A DNA stretch of 64,000 nt from Candidatus Acididesulfobacter guangdongensis. GTDB taxonomy: Bacteria; SZUA-79; Acidulodesulfobacterales; Acidulodesulfobacteraceae. Location: contig SGBC01000001.1 of the NCBI GenBank assembly GCA_004195045.1, positions 744,001 to 808,000 on the forward strand, in the 5' to 3' direction. The translations under genes and the position numbers were made by a program. The notes beneath the pieces were generated by a model. The model did not search any database and was not told where the DNA came from. It was given only the letters and a program-made list of their open reading frames with translations. Positions 8,922 through 17,407 of the stretch are shown piece by piece (the stretch's first letter is position 1; each line of letters begins with the position of its first letter).

Positions 8922-9758
8922 TTATGATTTCAATATACCGATGATGATGCAATACAAGATGTCGGCAGCATTATTTGAAAATTCAATATCAAAATCCGAA
9001 AAATCATTATTACCGCCTGTGAAATTTTCAAGGTTTTTAATTTCTTCATCATGACTTATCTTATGAATAATATTACCCCTATTCATATTCATATTGCTTT
9101 TATTCGACGTATATAATTTCTTATCGGTAGTATCTGAATTATCTGACGCATAACAGCTGCCTGATACGTAACTATCAGACGCGTAATCTAACGCATAATT
9201 ACCCAATAAATCCAGCTTGATAGATTTAAACATTTTATTTTTACCTAAGTGCAGCAGGCTGACTAAAGATTCTAAAAAATAATCCAATTTTTTTTCTATC
9301 TGTTTAATTTTTTTGTATGATTCTTTTTCTGCTGTATTTTCTTCGTTTATATCGTTTATATGTCCTTTAAAATTAAAATTAATTTTTGCATAGGATTTAA
9401 GATTCGATAATTCAGCCTGCAAATCGGATAATTCGCCTATATTGTTTATATATTCGCTTAAATCTTCAAATTTTGTAATAAGAATAGGGCATTCGGAATT
9501 TGTAAATGACAGGATATTTTTGATTTTTAAAATAATTTCTGTATCTTTAAGCGCTTCCAATATATTTTTGGCATAATCTTTAAATAAATCATTCAATTTA
9601 TCTTTATCGGTTTTATTTTTAGTCGAATGCCTGCTTGAATTAATCTGTGAAATCAGACTGAGGCACTGCCATAATGCAAGATACGTTTCTATGGGTTCAT
9701 TTTGTTTATTGGGATATAATGCGAGATAAGACAAAATTAGATCTCTAATGTTTTTCAT
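8922..9758 (-). CDS. Hypothetical protein, lineage-specific
   Basis: I do not recognise this 278-residue protein. The N-terminal ~180 residues are predicted largely helical, with Leu/Lys/Glu-rich segments and a possible coiled coil (YKKIKQIEKKLDYFLESLVSL). A Ser/Asp/Tyr-rich low-complexity region follows around residues 190-225, with an internal echo (DYASDSYVSGS then CYASDNSD). The C-terminus ends in a short hydrophobic stretch (ILYCIIIGIL). No signal peptide is visible. It is downstream of a small lipoprotein gene with a 51-bp gap, so the two are probably one transcript. Confidence 0.55.
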   Translation of the reverse strand: MKNIRDLILSYLALYPNKQNEPIETYLALWQCLSLISQINSSRHSTKNKTDKDKLNDLFKDYAKNILEALKDTEIILKIKNILSFTNSECPILITKFEDLSEYINNIGELSDLQAELSNLKSYAKINFNFKGHINDINEENTAEKESYKKIKQIEKKLDYFLESLVSLLHLGKNKMFKSIKLDLLGNYALDYASDSYVSGSCYASDNSDTTDKKLYTSNKSNMNMNRGNIIHKISHDEEIKNLENFTGGNNDFSDFDIEFSNNAADILYCIIIGILKS

Positions 9759-9809
9759 ATGCCGTCCGTTGAATATTTCATTAATTATTTTTTTTAATTG
9801 TAATTACCT

Positions 9810-10235
9810 TTAAAACAATGAAGGGTGCTGTTTTTTATATATTTTCTTGCTTTTATGATAAAGTACGGATAATGCATTTATACAATTTTTAAAACTGTGC
9901 CCTCCGCCTGTTATTATATTCTTGTACATCTGCACCGGTTCAAGGAGAGTTCCGTATAACTGGGCGAGATGTCGGAAATTATCGCCTATATTACTTTTCC
10001 AGCGTATAGGTTTTTTCGGGATATGAGGAGCAATAGCCGAAACAAGCATCTGATTGCAGCTGAACACTTCAGCTTTTGCTTTTTTTATATGAGATTTATA
10101 ATATGTTAGAGAATATATTTTTTTAGGTTTAGGTTTAGCTGCGCATCCTGATAAAAAAATAGAAAAACCTGCTATTGCAATAATAGAAAAACTTAAAAAT
10201 AATATTTTTTTAAATTCACCTGAGTACTGACCCAT
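9810..10235 (-). CDS. Small lipoprotein of unknown function
   Basis: A 141-residue protein with a basic N-terminus, a hydrophobic segment and a lipobox LSGC placing the lipidated cysteine at residue 31, so it should be an exported lipoprotein. The mature part starts with a Lys/Pro linker and contains a conserved-looking core (WKSNIGDNFRHLAQLYGTLLEP) that I cannot assign to a family. A strong ribosome site (GGAGGT) precedes the ATG. It is first in a likely two-gene unit with the hypothetical gene downstream. Confidence 0.65.
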   Translation of the reverse strand: MGQYSGEFKKILFLSFSIIAIAGFSIFLSGCAAKPKPKKIYSLTYYKSHIKKAKAEVFSCNQMLVSAIAPHIPKKPIRWKSNIGDNFRHLAQLYGTLLEPVQMYKNIITGGGHSFKNCINALSVLYHKSKKIYKKQHPSLF

Positions 10236-10757
10236 GTTGTATACCTCCGTAAACTAATTTTTAAATAATAACGTATAAAAAAATAAACTGCAAGATAAGC
10301 TATAATGTATTCTATGGCATATTTGCACTAATTAAGGATATAAAGAATAATCCGTAATGTAACTTATTGAAATATAGTTATAATAAAGTATGATAAAATT
10401 TAAAAAAAATATTAAAAAGCTGCAGAATATTAAATATAATTTGAAAAATATGATTAATTATATTTATTTTATATTCATAATGATTTATACTTTAAAAATA
10501 AAAATAATTAAAGTAAGATATAACTTGCGACATTTAAATAATTTATAGATAAATAACTTACAATCAGCATAAATGTATCAGTTATTATTGTAATTATTTA
10601 TTGCGGATTTTATATTAACTTTTTAAATATTATTATTATATTATATCAACCGCTTAATTTAATTAAATCAAATTCAGCCGAACTAAACTAATAACCATGC
10701 ATAGCTGAATCTGATAAACTTAAACTAAAAAGCATTATATCACAATCTGGAGGAAAA
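10236..10757. other. 522-bp AT-rich spacer without a gene
   Basis: This separates the divergent lipoprotein gene and the beta-CASP gene. It is dominated by A/T runs and has no ORF with coding character in either strand. No riboswitch or tRNA was recognised. It presumably contains the promoters of both neighbours, but many TATAAT-like strings make any single call unreliable. Confidence 0.4.
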
Positions 10758-12212
10758 TTGAAAATACAATCATTCGGCGCAGCAAAAACAGTCACGGGAA
10801 GCTGCCACATAGTTCATGAAAACGGCGTTAAAGTGATGATAGATTGCGGTCTTTTTCAAGGCAAGGATGAAGAAAATAAAAATTCTGAATTAGGGTTCAA
10901 TCCGGCAGACATTGATTACTTAATACTTACTCATGCTCATCTTGACCACTGCGGCAGGATTCCTATGCTCATAAAAGGCGGATTCAAGGGAAAAATTTAC
11001 TGCACAAAGCCGACATTTCAACTTGCAAGGCTGATAATGCTGGATACGGCAAAGATTATGCTGGAAGACTACAAGCACGATTTAAAAAAGAAACTCAGAT
11101 ATAATCCGGAAAAAAAATCTGATCCGCATTCTTTGACCCATTTATCTTCCGCATCTTTTGCATCCCGTTCTTCCGCTTCCGCTTCATCTTCGGCTCTGCT
11201 GTATAATGAGCTTGATGTTTTTGAAAGTTTAGACCATTTTAATCCTGTATTGACATATAACACCCCGTTTATCCTCGACGAAAAACATAATATCAAAGTA
11301 GAGATCAAAGATGCAGGTCACATTCTCGGTTCAAGTTTTGTAAAACTTATGTTCGGTGATAGTTCAATCATATTTTCAGGCGATCTCGGCAACAAAAATA
11401 AACCTATAGTCAATAATTTTTCATATCCCGACGAAGCCGATGCCGTATATATTGAAACTACGTACGGAGATAGGCTTCATAAAAGTTTTGACGATTCAAA
11501 AACAGAACTCTTAAATATTATCGAAACAACTTTTAAAAACGGCGGCAACGTTTTAATTCCCAGCTATGCTATGGAAAGAACGCAGGATATTTTATATATT
11601 CTGAAAGGATTCTATAAAAACGGCAAACTTCCAAAATGCAAAATATTTCTTGATTCTCCGCTTGCAATTAATATTACCGATATATTTCTTAAAAATCCCG
11701 AATATTTCAGAAAAGACGAACTGCAATTATTTCAAAAAGATAATCCCTTTGAAATACCTTACCTCACTGAAACAAGAGATGTTGAAGAATCAAAAGAAAT
11801 AAACAGATTCACGGAAGGCGCAATTATAATAGCGGGAAGCGGTATGCTTACCGGCGGAAGAATGCTGCATCATCTTAAACATAATCTATGGAGAAAAGAA
11901 AATTCTATTATTTTCATAGGCTATCAGGCAAGAGGAACATTAGGCAGAAAAATTGTAGAAGGCGATAAAACTATCAATGTCTTCGGCGAGCATATTGACG
12001 TGAACGCTTCTGTTCATACGATAAACGGTTTTTCGTCGCATGCGGACCAGAACGAACTCATTGAGTGGCTGAGCGCTCTGAAAAATCAGTCTAAAACGAA
12101 AATATGCCTTATCCACGGCGACGAAGATAAGATGGATATTTTTAAAGAAAAAATAGCTCCTCTGGGCTTTAATGCTTACATTCCGTCATATGCTGAAGAA
12201 ATTGAAATTTAA
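10758..12212 (+). CDS. MBL-fold beta-CASP RNase-like protein
   Basis: A 484-residue metallo-beta-lactamase-fold protein of the CPSF/beta-CASP group. It begins MKIQSFGAAKTVTGS and has the zinc motif HAHLDHCG (about residues 55-62). It also has the later ligands around DAGHILGSS and FSGDLG, a beta-CASP segment (YAMERTQDIL, GSGMLTGGR) and the C-terminal FSSHADQNEL motif. Family members are RNA-processing nucleases. The start codon is TTG, supported by GGAGG 4 nt upstream. Between the metal motifs there is a Ser/Ala-rich insertion (about residues 125-148) not usual for the family. Confidence 0.85.
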   Translation: MKIQSFGAAKTVTGSCHIVHENGVKVMIDCGLFQGKDEENKNSELGFNPADIDYLILTHAHLDHCGRIPMLIKGGFKGKIYCTKPTFQLARLIMLDTAKIMLEDYKHDLKKKLRYNPEKKSDPHSLTHLSSASFASRSSASASSSALLYNELDVFESLDHFNPVLTYNTPFILDEKHNIKVEIKDAGHILGSSFVKLMFGDSSIIFSGDLGNKNKPIVNNFSYPDEADAVYIETTYGDRLHKSFDDSKTELLNIIETTFKNGGNVLIPSYAMERTQDILYILKGFYKNGKLPKCKIFLDSPLAINITDIFLKNPEYFRKDELQLFQKDNPFEIPYLTETRDVEESKEINRFTEGAIIIAGSGMLTGGRMLHHLKHNLWRKENSIIFIGYQARGTLGRKIVEGDKTINVFGEHIDVNASVHTINGFSSHADQNELIEWLSALKNQSKTKICLIHGDEDKMDIFKEKIAPLGFNAYIPSYAEEIEI

Positions 12213-12404
12213 TTCTGGGGTGTGCGCCGATTATTTATTGAAATTATTTAATTATTTATAATAACTTATAATAGTATTATTCAGTTAAACAAAGTAGCTA
12301 AACAGGCTAAATTAGATAGTTAATTTTACAGATAAATTATTAAATGATTATTAACATTAATTTTAATAAATTTCTGAATTAAAAAATAGTGATATCTTTA
12401 TATA

Positions 12405-12428
12405 ACTATATAACTATATAACTATATA
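12405..12428 (+). repeat. Short tandem repeat, 3 x 8 bp
   Basis: Three exact copies of ACTATATA in tandem lie in the spacer between the convergent beta-CASP and glycosyltransferase genes. They may simply reflect strand slippage in AT-rich DNA; no terminator is obvious. Confidence 0.6.
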
Positions 12429-12460
12429 ATATATCAAATTTTCGACGCTGGATCAGGAAG

Positions 12461-13683
12461 CTACCGATGTATAAGCATATCTTCGTAAATACTTATAATC
12501 CTATTTACCGAAATATCCGATTTAAAAAGTCTGTTTGCCCTTTCAAAACCTTTTAATGCTTCTTTTTTCATAACATCAGGATTTTTGATATACGTTTCGA
12601 TTGCTTCTTTAAGTTTAGCAGGGTCTTTAGGCGGTATGATAATATTTGTATTATCGTAAACTTCAGGTATTCCGCCGGTATTTGTTGCAATGCATGGTTT
12701 TTTCATAAACATGTATTCAATATTATTAACGCCGAAAGGTTCGTTTAAAGAGCATGAAACGGCAATATCAAACATATCTACAAATTTTCTCACATCTTTT
12801 TGATACCCCCAAAACTTAAAATTATCTGCAATACCCATTTTATTAACTATATTTTTCAGTTTTTTTTCATCATTGCCATTTCCTATGATATGGAACATTA
12901 ACGATTTATTAGTCAAAGATTTTAAGCCGGATTTTAGCAGCAGTTCCGCTGCTTTTACAAGATAAACCTGACCTTTTTGTTCCGTGACTCTTCCTGTAAT
13001 TCCGATATTAAAGAAATTTTTAAACTTATCAAGACTTTCATCACTGCCGGTATTATTTTTGTTGTTTATTAAATTGCAATTAGTATTAGTATTAGTATTG
13101 TTAATACTGTAATTAGTAAATTCATTTTCATCTATTCTTTCATAGGTTATATCCATCTTGTTTATAATTTCTTTTATGTTTAAAGCATTGTATTTTAGTT
13201 TGAAAATTTTATTTATAATCTTTTCGATATAACCGGGCGTATATCTTTTATATTCTTCACTTGAAAAATATTCAATAAAATAATTTTTTACTGACAGACT
13301 TACAAAAGATAATCTATCGGCAAGAGCGTAATACGGATAGCCGCTAAAAATATTAATGGTACTGAATACCGGTATTTTAAGGAAATTGCCGGCTAAAACC
13401 CCGAGGTAGTTTCCTGTTCCTAAGTGAGTATGTATTATATCTATATTTTCCGTTTCGCATATATTTATTATTTTTTTAACTGCAAAAACATTTTTTCTTT
13501 CAGGGTCTAAAATTGAATAATAAGGCACGCCGGCATTTTTTAATAAAAAAATCATTTTTTATTAAGAGAATGTATAAAAAAAAACGCTTTATGCCCTTTC
13601 TCAATCTGCTTTTTTGCAAGATAAACAGCGGAATTTTCAGCGCCGCCCCAACCTCTTGAAGAAATTATGTGGAGAATTTTCAT
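12461..13683 (-). pseudogene. Glycosyltransferase (GT4/GT1 family), split by a frameshift
   Basis: The reading frame from 13683 gives 43 residues, beginning MKILHIISSRGWGGAENSAV, the canonical N-terminus of GT4 enzymes with the GWGGAE donor loop. It stops with TGA at 13554-13552. The rest (364 residues from 13555) continues in the -1 frame through HTHLGTGNYLGV, GRVTEQKGQVYLVKA and NEPFGVNNIEYMFMKKPC to the C-terminus. The ORFs overlap as ATGA after a run of six A. One additional A would restore a ~407-residue enzyme. An Asn-rich insertion (INNTNTNTNCN) sits before the second domain. It may be a real mutation, a sequencing error or a slippage-rescued gene. The likely role is surface polysaccharide synthesis. 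Confidence 0.75.
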
Positions 13684-13902
13684 ATTCTATGAAATTTTTC
13701 TAATGTGCTGTATTTTCTTAATTATTTTATTACCTTAAATTAAAATTGTAAGTTCCTATTATAAACAAAATATAAATAGACTGCAAACAGATAAGTATGA
13801 TGAAGATACACCTTAACCATACACTAGAATTTTATATTCTGTTGTCTATTGACTTTGAAATATCCCAATATTTTATATCGCAAAATTGTAGAATAAGGTA
13901 TA

Positions 13903-13931
13903 TTGACATTTATTTTTTTAAGGTGTACAAT
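13903..13931 (+). promoter_or_regulatory. Near-consensus sigma-70 promoter
   Basis: TTGACA (13903-13908), a 17-nt spacer and TACAAT (13926-13931) form one of the best promoter matches in the window. Transcription would start near 13938, just upstream of the fluoride riboswitch aptamer, and run into the membrane-complex operon. Confidence 0.75.
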
Positions 13932-13950
13932 TTGATTGTATTTATACAAA

Positions 13951-14085
13951 GAGCAATGGGGTTCTGCTTATAACGCCTTTGGGTTGTTTTTTATCGTTTA
14001 AGGTTTTTGATTAAATCTTAAGGCTGATGACTCCTACATTATTAATTTTTAATTTACATTCTAACAAACAACAATAATAATGTAG
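13951..14085 (+). promoter_or_regulatory. Fluoride riboswitch (crcB motif)
   Basis: The 5' hairpin AGCA/TGCT (13952-13955, 13965-13968) encloses ATGGGGTTC. Next come TATAACGCC and the variable arm closed by GCCTT (13975-13979) and AAGGC (14020-14024). The invariant 3' strand is GGCTGATGACTCCTAC (14022-14037). GGGG in the first loop can pair with CTCC (14031-14034), the pseudoknot of the family. A competing stem, CTACATTATTA (14034-14044) with TAATAATGTAG (14075-14085), uses the last aptamer bases and ends at the ATG at 14086, giving a plausible on/off platform. The downstream genes are not the usual fluoride exporters but a membrane redox complex. The match is strong; fluoride sensing follows from the family. 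Confidence 0.93.
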
Positions 14086-15072
14086 ATGCAGAATGGAGCT
14101 GTGACCCATTATATGGATATCTATATCACTTCAGCCGTCTTTCAGATATTTCAGATTATCACCGTCCTTGTATTTTCTCCGCTTATTGCCGGATTTATTA
14201 ACAGAATTGAAGAGATTATTCAGGGTAAAAGAGGACCGTCTATATTTCAGCCGTATTATGACCTGTATAAGCTTTTTCATAAAGAAGTTATAATTTCCGA
14301 AGATTCGTCTTTTGTTTTTCGTTTTGCCCCCTTTGTTTCCTTTATATCAATGATACTTATTACTATGCTGATACCTGTTCTGACTGCGTACCCCCTGCCG
14401 CTGGGGTTTATGGGAGATATGCTGGGCGGAGCTTTTCTGTTTTCGCTGTCTTCTTTTTTCATAAACATAGCTTCGCTTGATAAAGGTACAAGTTACGGCG
14501 GGCTCGGCTCTTCAAGGGCAACTGTTCTTGCTATTCTTTCAGAACCTACGCTGATATTAGTTTTTGTGGGGGTTGCCTTAATTGCAAAATCAACTTTGCC
14601 TTATGTAATGCTGAATACTATAATTTCTCATTTGCCTTTATATTTCAGTTCTTCGCATTTTTTAATAATAACGGCTTTTTTTTTGCTGTTTCTTGCCGAT
14701 ACTGACAGAAGACCGATAAACGCATCTACGCATGTTGAAATGAGTATGATTGAAGAAGCCCGCATATTGGATTACTCAGGACCGTATCTGGCGCTGCTGA
14801 AATGGAGCGGCTATATGAAGCAATTTTTATTGCTCGTTATTTTCTTAAATGTTCTGGTTTTTCCGTGGGGTCTTGCGGTAAATCATAGTCCTCTATCGCT
14901 GTTTATCGCAGTTATCACATTAATTTTTAAAATGTTCATAGTAGGTATAATCGCGGCGCTGATTGATACATCCATATCAAGATTAAGATTTTTCAGATAT
15001 CAGGAATATTTTGCTGCCGCTTTTGTATTAAGCGTATTAGCTATAATGACTTTTCAGTATAAAGGATTTTAG
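14086..15072 (+). CDS. Membrane-complex subunit, HyfC/HycD/NuoH-like
   Basis: A 328-residue integral membrane protein with about 8 helices, homologous to the NuoH/HyfC/EchB subunit of complex I and group 4 hydrogenases. The conserved cytoplasmic loop GKRGPSIFQPYYDLYKLFHKE (residues ~48-68) and the EMSMIEEARILDYSG segment, which contacts the quinone or electron-carrier region in complex I, are both present. It is the first gene after the fluoride riboswitch. The start is uncertain: ATG 14086 abuts the regulatory stem, and ATG 14113 (MDIYITS) is an alternative more like family N-termini. The protein should anchor the peripheral arm and take part in ion translocation. Confidence 0.88.
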   Translation: MQNGAVTHYMDIYITSAVFQIFQIITVLVFSPLIAGFINRIEEIIQGKRGPSIFQPYYDLYKLFHKEVIISEDSSFVFRFAPFVSFISMILITMLIPVLTAYPLPLGFMGDMLGGAFLFSLSSFFINIASLDKGTSYGGLGSSRATVLAILSEPTLILVFVGVALIAKSTLPYVMLNTIISHLPLYFSSSHFLIITAFFLLFLADTDRRPINASTHVEMSMIEEARILDYSGPYLALLKWSGYMKQFLLLVIFLNVLVFPWGLAVNHSPLSLFIAVITLIFKMFIVGIIAALIDTSISRLRFFRYQEYFAAAFVLSVLAIMTFQYKGF

Positions 15073-15190
15073 ACTTTTCCTTTAGACATCTTTAGACATA
15101 TTTATTAATTATTTATTACTGGTAAAAATATGATGTTATTGGCTATGAGTTTAAACTAATAATATATAAGAACTCTTGGAGAATATAATT

Positions 15191-15865
15191 ATGCTGGGAC
15201 TTGCGCTGCCTGTTTATTTAAATGTGACGATTGATTTATTGACGGCTTTCATACTTCTTTTGTCTTTTGTAATGCTGAGTTCTAAGTGGATATCGTTTTA
15301 CATTCACGCATACGGTATTCAATCCTTTCTGATTTTTATACTGACGCTTATTCTCGGTATTGAAACGCGCAGCGTGAATTTGTATATGGTCGCTCTATTG
15401 ACGCTGATAGTAAGATGCTTGGCTGTGCCGTATATGCTTTTAAATATGATGAAAAAGTTTAACATAAAAGAAGAGATAAATTTCAGCATAAAAATTCCGG
15501 CATCCATTATTATTGGGCTTATTCTGACGGTATTCGGCTATTTTTTAACATTCAGGCTTATTCATAATTTTGCGCCGGATATAATTATAAATTCAGCAGC
15601 TATTGCCTTAAGTTTAATATTTATAGGATTTTTTATGATTATATCAAGATATACTACAATAACCCATATTTTGGGTTTGCTCGTGATTGAAAACGGTATT
15701 TTTCTGTTTTCCGTCATATTAACGCCGACACTGCCTTTAATAGTGGAATTAGTCGTTCTTTTCGATATTCTTGTCACTGTAGTTGCAATGTTAATTCTTT
15801 CAATGGTAATGAAAATAAAAACCGGTTCATTTTCAACGGGAATGTTGAATAGGCTTGTGGGATAA
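15191..15865 (+). CDS. Membrane-complex subunit, HyfE-like
   Basis: A 224-residue protein with about 6-7 transmembrane helices, resembling hydrogenase-4 component E (HyfE), which fuses NuoK-like features. The stretch ITHILGLLVIENGIFLFSVI is the typical conserved helix containing a membrane glutamate. ATG at 15191 was chosen because GGAG lies 9 nt upstream (15178-15181); the longer TTG start overlaps that site. It is followed after 4 nt by the HyfF-like gene, indicating translational coupling. A role in proton or sodium movement in the membrane arm is inferred from the family. Confidence 0.82.
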   Translation: MLGLALPVYLNVTIDLLTAFILLLSFVMLSSKWISFYIHAYGIQSFLIFILTLILGIETRSVNLYMVALLTLIVRCLAVPYMLLNMMKKFNIKEEINFSIKIPASIIIGLILTVFGYFLTFRLIHNFAPDIIINSAAIALSLIFIGFFMIISRYTTITHILGLLVIENGIFLFSVILTPTLPLIVELVVLFDILVTVVAMLILSMVMKIKTGSFSTGMLNRLVG

Positions 15866-15869
15866 TTTT

Positions 15870-17387
15870 ATGAAAATATTAATAATAATATTTCTGTTTA
15901 TACCTTTAATTGCAGGGCTTTGCTCTTTCGTATTAAAAAATAAAAGAGTCTCAGAAGCGCTGACATTTATATCATCGATTGTTTCGCTCTCAATATCCGT
16001 CGCTTTTTTAATTTATTTAATGAGCGAAAGAGGTTCTGCAGGCGTCATATCTATTTTTAATAATGCCGTAGTTATAGATAAATTTAGCGCTTATATTGTT
16101 TTATTAGTCGCTCTTATTTATTTTTTATCTTCCATGTATTCAATTTCCTACATGAAACTTGCCGTGAAAAATGAATCTGTTACGGATAGCGAGTTTTTTC
16201 GTTATTATTTATTAATTAATCTGTTTGCTCTTACTATGCTTGTTGCGCCTATCCTGAACAATATGGCGCTTTACTTGATTGATATCGAACTTACGACTAT
16301 AACAAGCTCTTTTTTGGTTATCACCGAAATTACGGAAAAATCTATCGAAGCAGCATGGAAATATATAGTTGTAGTTTCAAGCGGCATTTCGCTGGCTTTA
16401 TTAGGAACGGTTCTATTTTATTTGTCGGGAAACCTGCATGGTATTTACGGTTTGCATGTGTCTTCGTTAGATTGGACTGTTCTAAGCGCCCATTCCGCAT
16501 ATTTGAACAAAGATTTAGTTAAGATAGCGTTTATTTTAATAGTGATAGGTTTAGGCACTAAAGTCGGACTTGCGCCGATGCATACATGGGTTCCGGATGC
16601 GTATTCCGAAGCGCCTTCTCCTGTGTCCGCAATGCTTGCGGCTTCTTTAGAAAATGTTGCGCTGTACGGCATTATAAGATATTTTAACATAGCAGGAGGA
16701 AGCACCGGTTTTAATTATCCGGAGACGGTACTCGTTATAGCAGGAATTTTTTCTATATTTGTGGGTATCATGGGTATAATTAATCAGAATTCTACTAAAA
16801 GACTTTTTGCATATTCTAGTATTGAACAGATGGGTATTATAAGTTTAGGTTTTGGACTTGGCGGTGTTTTTGGAACATTCGGCGCGCTTTTTCAAATGCT
16901 GGCTCATAGTTTATCAAAACCTATAATGTTTTACGGCTCAGGAAATTTGCTTCATAAATATAAAACAAAGGAGATTAAAAATATAAAAGGAGTTATCTAT
17001 ACGATGCCCAAAACTGCTTTTTTATATATAGCCGGGGCTCTGACCCTTGTAGGAGCTCCACCTTCTGCGGCATTTATAGGTGAATTTTTAATACTTCTGG
17101 AAAGTTTTAAAAAAAGCGATTATTTTATATCGGCGCTGCTGATAATATTGCTTATAGCAGCTTTTATTGCAATATTAGCCAAGATAAATTCAATGATTTT
17201 TGGAGTGTCAGGCGAGAATGCAAATATATATGATGCGAACAATGTGCAGCTCAAAAGAGGAGATTTCGGTCCGGCTTCATTAGTGCCTATGGCGATACCG
17301 CTAATACTTACAATTTTTTTAGGGCTATATATTCCATCGCCGCTAAAGTCTTTTTTAGACGGAATAGTACGCATAATAATCAAATAG
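15870..17387 (+). CDS. Membrane-complex antiporter-like subunit, HyfF-like
   Basis: A 505-residue NuoL/M/N-type antiporter-like subunit with about 14 helices. The hallmark segment GLGTKVGLAPMHTWVPDAYSEAPSPVSAMLA includes the channel lysine and proline-broken helix. A conserved glutamate (DIELTT in an early helix) and KRLFAYSSIEQMGI also fit HyfF. The start at ATG 15870 follows GGGA with a 7-nt spacer, just after the previous stop codon. It should be one of two ion-pumping subunits of the complex, the other being the HyfB-like gene at the end of the operon. Confidence 0.87.
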   Translation: MKILIIIFLFIPLIAGLCSFVLKNKRVSEALTFISSIVSLSISVAFLIYLMSERGSAGVISIFNNAVVIDKFSAYIVLLVALIYFLSSMYSISYMKLAVKNESVTDSEFFRYYLLINLFALTMLVAPILNNMALYLIDIELTTITSSFLVITEITEKSIEAAWKYIVVVSSGISLALLGTVLFYLSGNLHGIYGLHVSSLDWTVLSAHSAYLNKDLVKIAFILIVIGLGTKVGLAPMHTWVPDAYSEAPSPVSAMLAASLENVALYGIIRYFNIAGGSTGFNYPETVLVIAGIFSIFVGIMGIINQNSTKRLFAYSSIEQMGIISLGFGLGGVFGTFGALFQMLAHSLSKPIMFYGSGNLLHKYKTKEIKNIKGVIYTMPKTAFLYIAGALTLVGAPPSAAFIGEFLILLESFKKSDYFISALLIILLIAAFIAILAKINSMIFGVSGENANIYDANNVQLKRGDFGPASLVPMAIPLILTIFLGLYIPSPLKSFLDGIVRIIIK

Positions 17388-17407
17388 AAACAAGCATAAA
17401 AATAAAA

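Noticed and set aside
15562-15777. Minus-strand ORFs inside the membrane-complex genes
   Set aside because: They are antisense shadows of the HyfE/HyfF/HyfB-like genes, with low-complexity hydrophilic content and no ribosome sites.
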